Positions 8,341-17,291 are shown, counted from the first letter of the stretch. The stretch: 64,000 bases of DNA from Sporosarcina sp. 6E9 (GCF_017921835.1 NZ_JAGEMN010000001.1:179874-243873); one strand, 5' to 3'. Numbers and translations are program-made. The notes: generated by a model from the sequence alone, not told the origin.

Positions 8341-8865
8341 TAAATACTTCAATTCAATCCTTCGGCGTATAAGTTTTTACTTAAATTTCAAGAAGTGCTT
8401 TTTAGATTGAATAACTACGAGTTGACAAAATTCATCCAATCACGAAATGAATCCCATTCCGATGAAGTGATTATCAATCACATAGAAAACATCACAAAAC
8501 GAGAATCATTAATAGAGTACCGCGAGCTATTATTGACGTATTCAGAGCCTCGTTGTTTTTATACGAATGCCACATTGGTAGAGGGAAAGAGCAAGGTAGT
8601 CGTGGATCATTTTATTCCATGGAGTTTTGTACATAGTGGTAACCTCTGGAATTTTGTTTTGACGACACCTTCTTTAAATAGCAGGAAAGGCAGCAAACTC
8701 CCATCAAATGAATATATCAATAAATTGTTCCAACGAAACGAGTTGTTAACAAACGTGAAGGATCAAAACGTACGTGAAGAGTTTGCGAAGTATAAAGAAA
8801 GCACGGTTGAGAAGCTGTATGGCTACGCTGAAATAAATGGATTCCAAACTGGCTGGACCCCATGA
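8341..8865 (+). pseudogene. HNH endonuclease, copy 2, 5'-truncated
   Basis: Homology to copy 1 begins abruptly near 8341 (FNPSAYKFLLKFQEVLF) and then runs without frameshift to the stop at 8865, so the N-terminal half is missing while the HNH core (RCFYTNATL, VDHFIPWSF, LNSRKGSKLP) is complete. From about 8660 to 8852 it appears identical base for base to 721-912 of copy 1, which implies recent duplication or gene conversion. An internal start (ATG 8395, or the frame's later ATG) might still give a nuclease-domain fragment, but no ribosome site is visible there. Confidence 0.7.
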
Positions 8866-9138
8866 CTTAATTCTGGATTTTGCTTAAGAAGTTAAAGCCT
8901 TACAATTGGAAATTGACAAAGCGCTTACTAGAGAACTCGTTGTTAGTATACTCAATCCTCTTTGCGCTCTTTCTTTCGACAGCCCCATTTTACAATTCAA
9001 ACCAGACCTTTAAACATTTACTGCAAGGGCTTTAGTTTTGCGACAGCGATAGCAAAATGCTGTTTTATCATCATAATTTTGAAGTAGAGTCGTTTCAATT
9101 ATCGAATACGATATCCAATTATTAAAATCAATTTGAAT
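8866..9138. other. intergenic, no intact gene
   Basis: A short open stretch at about 8890-9010 (KALQLEIDKALTRELVVSI) may be a coding relic. Nothing else is recognised. Confidence 0.3.
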
Positions 9139-9200
9139 AAAAAAAGTGTCTGTTTAAGGAGCATTGATTTTTGCTCTTTTCGACAGGCACTTATTTTTTT
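9138..9200. terminator. terminator downstream of PAP2/haloperoxidase gene
   Basis: AAGTGTCTGT and ACAGGCACTT pair around a long loop, flanked by A and T runs, giving a stop for the minus-strand gene. Confidence 0.6.
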
Positions 9201-10095
9201 ATAAAAACAATTTAGGCTTTGAAGTAGCAGTTTTCTTATTTTTATTAATAGAAGGTTCATCAGCATCCAGCAATAACGAACTGCACGAATCATTAAAATC
9301 GAACGGTATAAATTGTTCGTAGTTTACGGGGTATAAATCAGCATTTTTGTACTTACTATAAGGCCTATCAATAGGATCTGAATCATAATTTTCTTGTGTT
9401 TTAAGGTGATTTACAATAATATTTCCGATGTATCTTCCTAGATTGAGCCCTTCCTCATTATCAATATGAAAGTGAACGCCAGCATAAAGTCGACTCGAAG
9501 CGTTATCATTAGCAATTCTTTGTAGATTTCTTTCTTCTCTCGGAAAGAAATAGCTAAGCACAGTTGCTGCGCATCCAGATACTGTGGCGTGACCAGAAGG
9601 GTAAGTAGGGAAACGAGGGGTACATAACAATGTTTTCATTGTATGATCGTATTGATTGGGTCTGGCAACATCAAAACCGTATTTTAAGTCCCAGACGATG
9701 ACAAACGCATCGTTGATAGCACCATGTACTGCGGATAATATTCGTCCTGAAGTTGTAGGAGGAACACCATACGTATCAATTAAACGGTCAATCACTGGTG
9801 TCCATTGTTTGGCTGGCACTCCAGTTCCATAATATATAGCTAGATTTTCTTCGTTTTTTGTAATGTTTTTTAATGTGTTTTGTACAACTTTTAATTCTCT
9901 ATCAAAATTAATATTATTTGGATCTGTTATAGGTAGATTCATAACGCTGCCATTAGGTTCTAAATAATCTCCTTTTTCATTTCTATCTAAATAAATGAAT
10001 GACCATGAGCCTGCTAATGGTGTAATTGAATCAGTTGGTGGTTTCATTTCACCCGCGTAAGGGAGCTTTGACCAACGTAAATAATTTCTATCCAT
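9199..10095 (-). CDS. vanadium-haloperoxidase/PAP2-like phosphatase
   Basis: A 298-residue protein of the PAP2/vanadium haloperoxidase superfamily. The signature residues are in order: KYGFDVARP (Lys and Arg), YPSGHATVSG (Ser-Gly-His) and SSRLYAGVHFHID (Arg and His), the three phosphate/vanadate-binding motifs. ATG 10095 follows GGAGGTG. No signal peptide or membrane segment is seen, unlike integral-membrane PAP2 enzymes and like the soluble haloperoxidase-type members. Activity could be acid phosphatase or halide oxidation; sequence alone does not decide. The gene stands alone with its own terminator. Confidence 0.8.
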   Translation of the reverse strand: MDRNYLRWSKLPYAGEMKPPTDSITPLAGSWSFIYLDRNEKGDYLEPNGSVMNLPITDPNNINFDRELKVVQNTLKNITKNEENLAIYYGTGVPAKQWTPVIDRLIDTYGVPPTTSGRILSAVHGAINDAFVIVWDLKYGFDVARPNQYDHTMKTLLCTPRFPTYPSGHATVSGCAATVLSYFFPREERNLQRIANDNASSRLYAGVHFHIDNEEGLNLGRYIGNIIVNHLKTQENYDSDPIDRPYSKYKNADLYPVNYEQFIPFDFNDSCSSLLLDADEPSINKNKKTATSKPKLFL

Positions 10096-10189
10096 AGAAA
10101 ATTGACACCTCCATTCTCATAGTATTCGTGTAGTGAAGTTGTAATATAGGTGAAACACACAGAATACATGAAAACAGATGTAAAAAATT

Positions 10190-10245
10190 GTTACGCGTCT
10201 GTGCAAGAAATTATTCAGTTTATTAACTACAATTGAATAAAGCAG
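10190..10245 (+). repeat. MITE fragment, left half
   Basis: CTGTGCAAGAAATTATTCAG and AACTACAATTGAATAAA match the left half of the element at 58819. It lies upstream of the haloperoxidase-like gene. Confidence 0.45.
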
Positions 10246-10279
10246 AGTTACACAAAATCCCCGTATTTCTCCCCTTAAT

Positions 10280-10465
10280 TCAATCCCCCCCTCTTATTTT
10301 TTTCTTTTTCTTTCCATTGACAATACTACCAGCAATAAAAAAGCATCCAATTCCCGTAAATATCTTAATCATATGACCTATATTCCCCATATTATCAATG
10401 GTTAGAAACAATAAAAAAGATCCAATCAAAATAAATAAACTAGCAATAAGCCATTTCAAAATCAA
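10280..10465 (-). CDS. small two-helix membrane protein
   Basis: A 61-residue hypothetical membrane protein: two hydrophobic segments (LIASLFILIGSFLLFLTI and IFTGIGCFFIAGSIV) and a strongly basic tail NGKKKKKIRGGD. The start is TTG 10465; GGAGG lies about 13 bases upstream, which is long, and no ATG is available because a stop precedes the TTG closely. No family is recognised. Confidence 0.45.
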   Translation of the reverse strand: MILKWLIASLFILIGSFLLFLTIDNMGNIGHMIKIFTGIGCFFIAGSIVNGKKKKKIRGGD

Positions 10466-10602
10466 AATTTAGTTAATACCTCCTTTCTTGTCCAACGCTA
10501 TAATTGAAATTGTAATGCAAACAATCATAAAAATCGAGAATATGCATAAGTAACTCTCGTATATGTAGAATCCATATAATGCCACTAGATTTACGAAATA
10601 CA

Positions 10603-11230
10603 TTATGACAGTTTATCGGATTTGATCAAAAACGAAATAAACACAGCGATACAAAGTAAGACAATTAACAGGTATGTACTAGGCGCATTATATAAGGATA
10701 CAGAAGGATTATTATATGGATTCAATAAAAAGGATAAAACTCTACAATTCAATCCATCGGCGTATAAGTTTTTACTTAAATTTCAAGAAGTTATTTTTAG
10801 GCAATCACGAAATGAATCCTATTCCAATGAAGTGATCATCAATCACATAGAAAACATCACAAAACGGAAATCATTAACAGAGTACCGGGAGCTATTACTG
10901 ACTTATTCAGAATCACGTTGTTTTTATACGAATGCCACATTGGTAAAGGGGAAGAGCAAGAAAGTCGTGGATCATTTTATTTCGTGGAGTTTTGTACATG
11001 GTGATAACCTCTGGAATTTTGTTTTGACGACCCCTTCGTTAAATAGCAGGAAAGATAGCAAACTCCCATCAAATGAATATATCAATAAATTGTTCCAACG
11101 AAATGATCGGATAACAAAAGTGACTGATCAAACTATCCGTGAAGAGTTTGCGGAGTATAAGAAAAGCACGGTCGAGAAGCTTTATGCCTACGCTGGAATA
11201 AATGGATTCCCAACTGGCTGGACCCCATGA
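10603..11230 (+). pseudogene. HNH endonuclease, copy 3, truncated with internal deletion
   Basis: Similarity to copy 1 begins near 10603 (YDSLSDLIKN) and runs to the stop at 11228-11230. Two lesions are visible: the first 90-100 residues are absent, and ten residues (LNNYELTKFI in copy 2) are missing in frame at EVIFRQSRNE. The HNH core is present but one conserved Pro is changed (DHFISWSF instead of DHFIPWSF). Divergence from copies 1 and 2 is greater than between those two. The gene ends 6 bases before the sigma-G promoter of the spore-protein gene. Confidence 0.65.
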
Positions 11231-11236
11231 CAAAGT

Positions 11237-11265
11237 GTATGATTTTTGCGTTCTCGTGCATTCTA
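11237..11265 (+). promoter_or_regulatory. sigma-G-type promoter
   Basis: GTATG (11237-11241) and CATTCTA (11259-11265) separated by 17 bases fit the sigma-G pattern (GNATR, CATNHTA). It precedes the small acid-soluble protein gene, a classic forespore gene. Confidence 0.65.
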
Positions 11266-11286
11266 CACTACGAGGAGGTGTTAATC

Positions 11287-11490
11287 ATGCCAAACAACAG
11301 TGGTAACTCGAACCAACTTCTAGTTCCAGGAGTTAGGCAGGCACTTGATCAGATGAAGAACGAAATCGCATCAGAGTTCGGCGTTCAATTGGGACCCGAT
11401 TCAACATCACGTGCCAACGGATCCGTAGGCGGAGAAATTACCAAGCGATTAATTCGTCAAGCCCAACAACAAATGAATGGAAGTAAATAA
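11287..11490 (+). CDS. alpha/beta-type small acid-soluble spore protein
   Basis: A 67-residue DNA-binding protein of the spore core. It shows both family signatures: the germination-protease region ([12 protein letters not shown], cleavage expected after the Glu in EIASEFG) and the [13 protein letters not shown] motif near the C-terminus. Such proteins coat forespore DNA, protect it from UV and are degraded at germination. Start ATG 11287 follows GAGGAGGTG; a longer upstream frame from 11227 would overlap the promoter and is not used. It shows that the organism forms spores. Confidence 0.95.
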   Translation: MPNNSGNSNQLLVPGVRQALDQMKNEIASEFGVQLGPDSTSRANGSVGGEITKRLIRQAQQQMNGSK

Positions 11491-11507
11491 CTGATTAAAT
11501 CATCATA

Positions 11508-11545
11508 AAGGCTGTCTCGGAAAGATTTCCGAGACAGTTATTTTT
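11508..11545 (+). terminator. terminator of the spore-protein gene
   Basis: CTGTCTCGGAAA and TTTCCGAGACAG form a near-perfect stem, followed by TTATTTTTTT. Confidence 0.85.
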
Positions 11546-11713
11546 TTAATTAATTAGGGTTCCTAAGCATCGATCTCTCATTCAACAGTCCCCATTTTGC
11601 CATTCAAATCACAATGGCATTCTATTCCTATGGTATAGTAGATGTTAACTATTCTGAAAATAGAGGGAATGACAGGTATTATTAAGAAATATTATTCAAG
11701 GGGAGTGGTGGTA

Positions 11714-12592
11714 ATGATTTATCATGCAGAACTTGTCCTTAATGAACAAGCCATATTGGCAGAAGGCCCTTGCTGGGATTATGAAAAGAACCTTTTATAT
11801 TGGGTAGATATTCTCGGTAAAAAAGTAAATGTATTCAATCCTGTTACAGAAATAAATCTATCTATCGATGTTGGACAATTGATAGGTGCAGCTGCAATAA
11901 GAGAAAAGGGCGGTTTGGTAGTAGCTTTGCAAAATGGCTTTCATTTTTTAAATTTGGATAACGGTCAACTTATCAAAATTGACGATCCAGAAAGCAATAT
12001 GGAAAGTAATCGTTTTAATGATGGGAAATGCGATCCTGCCGGGAGATTTTGGGCAGGAACGATGTCATTAGAGGCCGTGCAAAACGAAGGAAGCCTTTAT
12101 TGTTTGGATACGAATCATTTAGTAGAAAAAGTGATAGCGGATGTAACCATTTCTAATGGGTTAGCTTGGGATACATCTAAAAATAAAATGTATTTTATCG
12201 ACACGCCATTAAATAAAGTTTTTGTTTTTGATTACGAAATTGAAACGGGTGCAATTAGTAATCGAAAAGTAGCGGTGAATATATCTAAGGATTTAGGTGC
12301 ACCAGATGGGATGACAATCGATCGTGAAGGCATGCTGTGGATAGCACTTTGGGGAGGATCCAAGGTTATACGATGTAATCCCAAAACTGGTCAGATAATA
12401 GGTGAAGTACTCGTTCCTTGCAGCAAAGTAACCTCGTGCACATTTGGTGGAAAGGATTTGGATGAATTATATATCACGACAGCCAGATTGAATCCTAGTG
12501 AAAAAGAATTGAAAGAGGAGCCACTAGCAGGTGGTATTTTTAAAGCGAAGGTTGGCGTTAAGGGGAATAAAGAATTTTTTTACAAAGGATAA
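11714..12592 (+). CDS. SMP-30/gluconolactonase/LRE-family sugar lactonase
   Basis: A 292-residue six-bladed propeller hydrolase of the SMP-30/regucalcin family. The metal site is visible: Glu in LAEGPCWD near residue 17, Asn in SNRFNDGKCDPAGRFWAGTM near 100, Asn in TISNGLAWD near 150 and Asp in GAPDGMTID near 200. Such enzymes open aldonolactones such as gluconolactone or xylonolactone. Start ATG 11714 follows GGGAGTGG; the frame is open further upstream from 11642, but without a ribosome site. It stands alone, so its sugar is unknown. A weak hairpin (GCCT/AGGC with T run) at 12713-12741 may terminate it. Confidence 0.85.
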   Translation: MIYHAELVLNEQAILAEGPCWDYEKNLLYWVDILGKKVNVFNPVTEINLSIDVGQLIGAAAIREKGGLVVALQNGFHFLNLDNGQLIKIDDPESNMESNRFNDGKCDPAGRFWAGTMSLEAVQNEGSLYCLDTNHLVEKVIADVTISNGLAWDTSKNKMYFIDTPLNKVFVFDYEIETGAISNRKVAVNISKDLGAPDGMTIDREGMLWIALWGGSKVIRCNPKTGQIIGEVLVPCSKVTSCTFGGKDLDELYITTARLNPSEKELKEEPLAGGIFKAKVGVKGNKEFFYKG

Positions 12593-12845
12593 TGTGACAA
12601 CGTTGCTTAATTGATTAATTTACATACAATGGAAGTTCTTTTGTTGAGTTGTTATTCTGAGTTAAGTTGGAATTGCAGCTATTCAAGAAGTGATACCAGC
12701 ACGGAAAATATTGAAAAAGCCTCCTTGTAAAGGCACTTTTACTTGTATTATGACATGATTATTGTCTTGTATTCGTATAAGTGCATCAAGATCCTATATA
12801 ATTAAGAGAGGAGAAGTGCAACAGTTTTTAAAGGAGTGAAGAACC

Positions 12846-13766
12846 ATGGAAAGTTACATCGTTATGCAAGGACGCACCTACCATGATGAGAAAGAATTAG
12901 GTGTTCTTTGGTCGTTACAACGAGATAGTGTGGGCAATGTCCAACATTCCTGGGAGCGCATGAAAGAAGTAATGGAAGGCGATCGCATCTTTCATTATGT
13001 TCGAGGAGATATTATCGCAATTAGTGTAGCAAAATCAGGCTATAAAGAAGCATATAAGCCTTCCGAAATTTCGCTTCCAGGTATCGAAAATGCAAAGGGG
13101 TACTCAGTGGAGGTCGACTATTATGAACTCGATAAGCCGTTAACGATAGAAAATTATTTTGATGAAATTCTTCCGCTTTTGCCTATAAAGTATTCCGCAT
13201 TTCAAGAGAATGCCAATGGGAATCAAGGCTATCTATATCCATGCAATGAAGAACTGACCATTAAACTAGTAGAGTTGATTGCGGGCTTGAACATCTATGA
13301 AATCGATGAAGAACAATTGGAATTCGTGATGGGCACCGTGCAGAAGACGGAACATGATTTCTTCATCCCGCTTCTCGCTGAAACTGAATCAGAAACGAAA
13401 GCTAAATTACGACTAGGACATCAAAGGTTCAGACATGCACTCCTGCCACTATGGCACGGTCAATGCGCACTTTGCGAGATTGAGCTGCCAGAACTGCTTC
13501 AAGCAAGCTACGCAAAACCATGGAAAGACAGTACGAACAATGAACGCATCGATCCAAACAATGGTCTTCTTCTTTGTCGTAACCATGATGCGCTTTACCG
13601 TCACGGCCTGATTGCATTTGACGGAACTGGTCAAATCCATATATCATCTAGGATTCCTGAAGAAGATTACGATAAGTATGGACTTCAAATGAAGATGAAC
13701 GTGAATAGAACTGAGAAGAACAAGCCATATCTGAAGTGGCATAAGAAGCATATGTTTAAAGAGTGA
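12846..13766 (+). CDS. HNH endonuclease with EVE/PUA-like N-terminal domain
   Basis: A 306-residue putative nuclease. The C-terminal domain has Cys-x2-Cys (CALCEI near 207-210), ASYAKPWKDS and NGLLLCRNHDALYRHGLI, the HNH_2-type pattern found in many Bacillus restriction-like proteins. The N-terminal 130 residues (YIVMQGRTY, WERMKEVMEGDRIFHYVRGDIIAISVA) resemble an EVE/PUA-like fold, which in other systems reads modified bases. The pairing suggests a nuclease that cuts modified DNA, as phages often carry, but binding specificity cannot be read here. ATG 12846 follows AAAGGAGTGAAG. It is a solo gene with no methylase beside it. Confidence 0.8.
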   Translation: MESYIVMQGRTYHDEKELGVLWSLQRDSVGNVQHSWERMKEVMEGDRIFHYVRGDIIAISVAKSGYKEAYKPSEISLPGIENAKGYSVEVDYYELDKPLTIENYFDEILPLLPIKYSAFQENANGNQGYLYPCNEELTIKLVELIAGLNIYEIDEEQLEFVMGTVQKTEHDFFIPLLAETESETKAKLRLGHQRFRHALLPLWHGQCALCEIELPELLQASYAKPWKDSTNNERIDPNNGLLLCRNHDALYRHGLIAFDGTGQIHISSRIPEEDYDKYGLQMKMNVNRTEKNKPYLKWHKKHMFKE

Positions 13767-13959
13767 ATTCATGTAACTGTGCAACAAAAAATTTTAAATG
13801 GTTCGTTGCGCAGCGTTATTGTGAAGGGCCAAGCAATCATGGTTAATTGTCACACAGGTCCCATTGTTCAACGAAAACTAAAAGATTGCATTAGATTTAC
13901 GGTTTTGGGCTAAAAAGTGCTTTACTTCAATTTGGAGTATAGCATTTTTTATTTTATAG

Positions 13960-14187
13960 AGAGGAGGAGATTTAGTTTGCATTGGAATAAATGATGACAC
14001 ACAAAATAAAATTTATATTTGGTTTCACGAAAAGGAGGGAGATAATATATACTTAGCATCTGACTCTTTCCAAAGTTTTATAATGAACTTTAAAAGAATA
14101 TATGGCGAAGTAAATAGTTTAGAAAATGTTAATTTAAATATTAGTGATCAGTTAAGTGCATTTCTAATTAATGCATCTAAAAAATGA
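13960..14187 (+). pseudogene. SUKH (SMI1/KNR4) immunity protein fragment
   Basis: The frame after a stop at 13957-13959 reads GGDLVCIGINDDTQNKIYIW, then HEKEGDNIYLASDSFQSFIM and ends at 14187. The pattern GDLxCIGI...KIYxWxHE...ASDSFxxFI is the C-terminal half of SUKH-1 immunity proteins of contact-dependent toxin systems. The N-terminal half is missing and there is no good start. A toxin gene is not present nearby. About 190 bases before it (13767-13957) hold only a weak GTTGCGCA/TGTGCAAC inverted repeat. Confidence 0.5.
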
Positions 14188-14349
14188 AATGATGATAAGT
14201 TACTGCTTATTGGCTTACAAGTAGTAAACTTTTCTATACAAATAAGTCAATAGGTATAGATGCATCCTTAGCAAGTCATTAGCTAGTAGTATATGCTAAG
14301 ATGTAATGGATACTGGGAATAAATATACTTTATTAAGGAGACACAATTT

Positions 14350-15315
14350 ATGAAAGTTAAATTAGAAGATGTTGCAAAACTAGCGGGAGTATCTCCGACT
14401 ACTGTATCTCGGGTGTTGAATAATAGAGGTTATATTAGTGAGCAGACAAGAGAAAAAGTGGAGAGGGCTATTAAGGAATTGAATTATTACCCCAATGATG
14501 TTGCAAGGTCTCTGTTCAAAAAGAGAACGAATTATATTGGATTAATCGTCCCGACGGTTAGTAATCCTTTTTTTGGCGAATTATCGTTGTACATTGAAAA
14601 TATCTTTTCTGCCTTAGGCTATAAGATTATTCTCTGTAATAGTGCGGGGCAACTTGAAAAAGAGAAAGCCTACTCGACGATGCTGATTCGACATCAAGTA
14701 GATGGTATTATAGTTTGTTCGTATAACCGGGGAATCGATACCTATAAGTATCCGAAGCTTCCAATTGTTGCGATTGACCATTACTTGGCACCGACAATAC
14801 CTGTAGTGGGTTCTGATAATTACATGGGAGGAAAATTGGCTGTCCAGCATTTATTAGATCGAGGTTGTAAATCGATCATTCACATTAATGGACCTCTTGA
14901 ATTAGAAACACCAGCTCAATATAGAAGAAAAGCCTATGAGGATCTGGTCGATAATCCCACTACATATGAACTGGAATTTGATGAAGAGGATATTGTATTA
15001 TCAATCAGAAAAATTTTATTGGAACGTCCTGAAACAGATGGCATATTCGCGAGTGATGATTTAATGGCAGCTGCCTGTTTGCAAGTTGCAAGAGAATTGA
15101 ACATTCAAGTACCCGAGCAATTAAAGGTCATTGGTTATGATGGAACGAAAACGACGAGGAGCTTATTACCTCAGCTCACGACGATTAAGCAACCGATTGA
15201 GGAAATCGCTAAAACAGCTGTGAAAAAGTTAGTTGATATGATTGACAACTCCGAACTTTCAGGTCCATATGAAACAACATTACCTGTTCAGCTATTAATC
15301 AACGAGACAACCTAA
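14350..15315 (+). CDS. LacI-family repressor of the levan/sucrose cluster
   Basis: A 321-residue LacI/GalR regulator. The N-terminal helix-turn-helix and hinge are typical (KLEDVAKLAGVSPTTVSRVL, then ELNYYPNDVARSLF), followed by a periplasmic-binding-protein-like effector domain (IGLIVPTVSNPFFGEL; DGIFASDDLMAAACLQ). It lies directly before, and in the same direction as, the transporter and GH32 genes, with its own terminator between. The palindromic sites at 15349-15386 are its probable operators. The inducer is likely a fructose-containing sugar or its phosphate. ATG 14350 follows AAGGAGA. Confidence 0.9.
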   Translation: MKVKLEDVAKLAGVSPTTVSRVLNNRGYISEQTREKVERAIKELNYYPNDVARSLFKKRTNYIGLIVPTVSNPFFGELSLYIENIFSALGYKIILCNSAGQLEKEKAYSTMLIRHQVDGIIVCSYNRGIDTYKYPKLPIVAIDHYLAPTIPVVGSDNYMGGKLAVQHLLDRGCKSIIHINGPLELETPAQYRRKAYEDLVDNPTTYELEFDEEDIVLSIRKILLERPETDGIFASDDLMAAACLQVARELNIQVPEQLKVIGYDGTKTTRSLLPQLTTIKQPIEEIAKTAVKKLVDMIDNSELSGPYETTLPVQLLINETT

Positions 15316-15338
15316 TTTTCTTAAGATTAGGTTTTTTA
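15309..15338 (+). terminator. terminator of the LacI-type gene
   Basis: AACCTAAT and ATTAGGTT form a stem followed by TTTTTT; the stop codon lies within the stem. Confidence 0.7.
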
Positions 15339-15348
15339 AATATATTTT

Positions 15349-15388
15349 ATGTCAAGCGGTTGACATATGAAAGCGGTTGACATATGAT
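15349..15388 (+). promoter_or_regulatory. sigma-A promoter with tandem LacI-type operators
   Basis: TTGACA (15360-15365), a 17-base spacer and TATGAT (15383-15388) make a near-consensus promoter. The palindrome ATGTCAAGCGGTTGACAT (15349-15366) covers the -35. The 16-base unit AGCGGTTGACATATGA occurs at 15355 and again at 15372, so a second half-matched site covers the spacer and -10. This placement predicts repression by the upstream regulator. Confidence 0.75.
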
Positions 15389-15433
15389 TAACTCACAAAT
15401 CAAAAAACGTTTTTAAGGGGGCTATGCATAGAA

Positions 15434-16375
15434 ATGACCACTGATACAAAAACAAATGTACCTCACAAGAAACAAAGTTTATTACGGTATATGATTCAAA
15501 ACTACACGCTGTATTTATTTTTAGCCCCGGCGATAATTTTGACAATTATTTTTAAGTACATTCCGATGTATGGGTCTATTATTGCCTTTAAAGATTTTAG
15601 TCCTATGAGAGGAATATGGGGAAGTGATTGGGTAGGCTTTGAGAATTTCACAAAGTTTTTAACGTCCCCCAACTTTGGAGACATTTTTATGAACACACTT
15701 AAACTAAGTGTCTACGGCTTAGTGTTAGGTTTTCCAGTACCTATTATTCTCGCGTTAATGTTAAATCAAGTGAAACGAGCATCCATTAAGAAAAATATTC
15801 AATTGATCCTGTATGCACCGAATTTTATCTCGGTCGTTGTCATTACGGGGATGTTATTCATCTTTCTATCACCAATGGGACCCATTAACGCGATTTTATC
15901 GTTTTTCATGGATAAGCCGATTTCGTTTATGTCTGATCCAGATGCATTTGTATCCATCTATATTCTTTCGGGTATTTGGCAAGGGGCAGGTTGGGCTTCC
16001 ATCATTTACGTGGCAGCGCTTTCAAATGTCGATCCTCAGCTGCATGATGCAGCGACTATTGACGGGGCATCGCTATTGCAAAGAGTACGACATATCGATT
16101 TACCAACATTAAAACCTATGATGGCTGTACTATTTATTCTTGCGGCTGGAGGGATCATGGGTATTGGGTTTGAAAAAGCCTATTTGATGCAAACCGCTAT
16201 GAATATACCGACGTCTGAAATTATTGCAACCTATGTCTATAAAGTGGGGCTGCAAGCTGGGGACTATGCATACTCCTCGGCAGTTGGATTATTTAACTCT
16301 ATTATCAATGTGATTTTACTTATTTTTGTCAACTATGTAGTTAAAAAACTTAATGAAGGTGAAGGTCTTTATTAA
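15434..16375 (+). CDS. ABC sugar transporter permease, LplB type
   Basis: A 313-residue inner-membrane permease. It has about six hydrophobic segments starting with TLYLFLAPAIILTIIF, and the EAA-like loop contacting the ATPase is DAATIDGASLLQRVRHIDLP. The start YIPMYGSIIAFKDFSP is characteristic of the LplB/YtcP group, which imports complex oligosaccharides. It is first in the operon with permease 2, binding lipoprotein, GH32 and fructokinase. No ATPase is encoded here; a shared MsmX-type ATPase elsewhere is the usual solution. Confidence 0.9.
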   Translation: MTTDTKTNVPHKKQSLLRYMIQNYTLYLFLAPAIILTIIFKYIPMYGSIIAFKDFSPMRGIWGSDWVGFENFTKFLTSPNFGDIFMNTLKLSVYGLVLGFPVPIILALMLNQVKRASIKKNIQLILYAPNFISVVVITGMLFIFLSPMGPINAILSFFMDKPISFMSDPDAFVSIYILSGIWQGAGWASIIYVAALSNVDPQLHDAATIDGASLLQRVRHIDLPTLKPMMAVLFILAAGGIMGIGFEKAYLMQTAMNIPTSEIIATYVYKVGLQAGDYAYSSAVGLFNSIINVILLIFVNYVVKKLNEGEGLY

Positions 16376-16396
16376 AAGTAGAGGTGAGATAGGAAT

Positions 16397-17272
16397 ATGA
16401 ACTATTCAAAACGAGATCAATTGCTACTAACGATAAATAAATTCGTTTTAATAATAGCTACTTTGCTCATTCTGTTGCCATTGCTCTATGTGTTGTTAGC
16501 CTCATTTTTAGATCCTAACGTCTTGCTGAGCAAAGGTATATCTTTAAATCCGGATGATTGGAGTTTACAAGGCTATGTAAAAATTTTGCAAAATGAAGCG
16601 ATTATTAGAGGGTTCCTTTACTCAATCCTGTACTCAGTTGGATTTGCTGTAGTGACAGTCGTTGTTTCCATATTTGCTGCATATCCACTATCCGTTGAGG
16701 GGTTTAGGGGAACGAAGGCTATTATGATATTCTTCCTCATCACAATGTTTTTCAGTGGTGGTTTAATCCCTACGTATTTAGTGGTCAAGGATTTAGGGAT
16801 GTTAAACAGCATATGGGCCATTATTTTGCCAGGGGCCATTAGTGTCTGGAATATTATTTTAGCCAGAACATATTTCAAAGCCATTCCTAAGGAGCTTCAG
16901 GAAGCGGCGAAAATTGATGGAGCCTCAGATTTAGTTATATTCTTTAAGATTATTTTACCTTTATCAAAACCGATTATTTTTGTGCTGGCGCTCTATGCCT
17001 TTGTAGGCCAGTGGAATTCTTATTTTGACGCGATGATTTACTTGGAGGATTCTAAATTGCATCCATTGCAATTGGTGTTACGTTCGATTCTTATCCAAAA
17101 TGAAGTGCAGCCTGGCATGATTGGCGATCAACTAGCCGTGGCAGAATTAAAAAAGTTGTCAGAAATGATTAAATATTCGTCTATTATTCTTTCTAGTTTA
17201 CCTCTGATCATTATGTATCCTTTCTTCCAGAAGTACTTTGAAAAAGGCGTAATGGTTGGTTCAATAAAATAA
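16397..17272 (+). CDS. ABC sugar transporter permease, LplC/YtcP type
   Basis: A 291-residue partner permease. Hydrophobic segments begin with FVLIIATLLILLPLLYVLLASF; the EAA loop is ELQEAAKIDGASDLVIFFKIILPLSKP. The C-terminus FFQKYFEKGVMVGSIK is the usual ending of this family. It starts 21 bases after permease 1 with GAGGTGAGAT as ribosome site. With the neighbouring lipoprotein it should form the import channel for fructo-oligosaccharides released by the exported GH32. Confidence 0.9.
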   Translation: MNYSKRDQLLLTINKFVLIIATLLILLPLLYVLLASFLDPNVLLSKGISLNPDDWSLQGYVKILQNEAIIRGFLYSILYSVGFAVVTVVVSIFAAYPLSVEGFRGTKAIMIFFLITMFFSGGLIPTYLVVKDLGMLNSIWAIILPGAISVWNIILARTYFKAIPKELQEAAKIDGASDLVIFFKIILPLSKPIIFVLALYAFVGQWNSYFDAMIYLEDSKLHPLQLVLRSILIQNEVQPGMIGDQLAVAELKKLSEMIKYSSIILSSLPLIIMYPFFQKYFEKGVMVGSIK

Positions 17273-17291
17273 AAAAAATGGGGGTTTTAGT

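Noticed and set aside
15349..15388. Direct repeat as a short tandem or CRISPR-like array
   Set aside because: Only two units, palindromic and overlapping a promoter; operator is the better reading.
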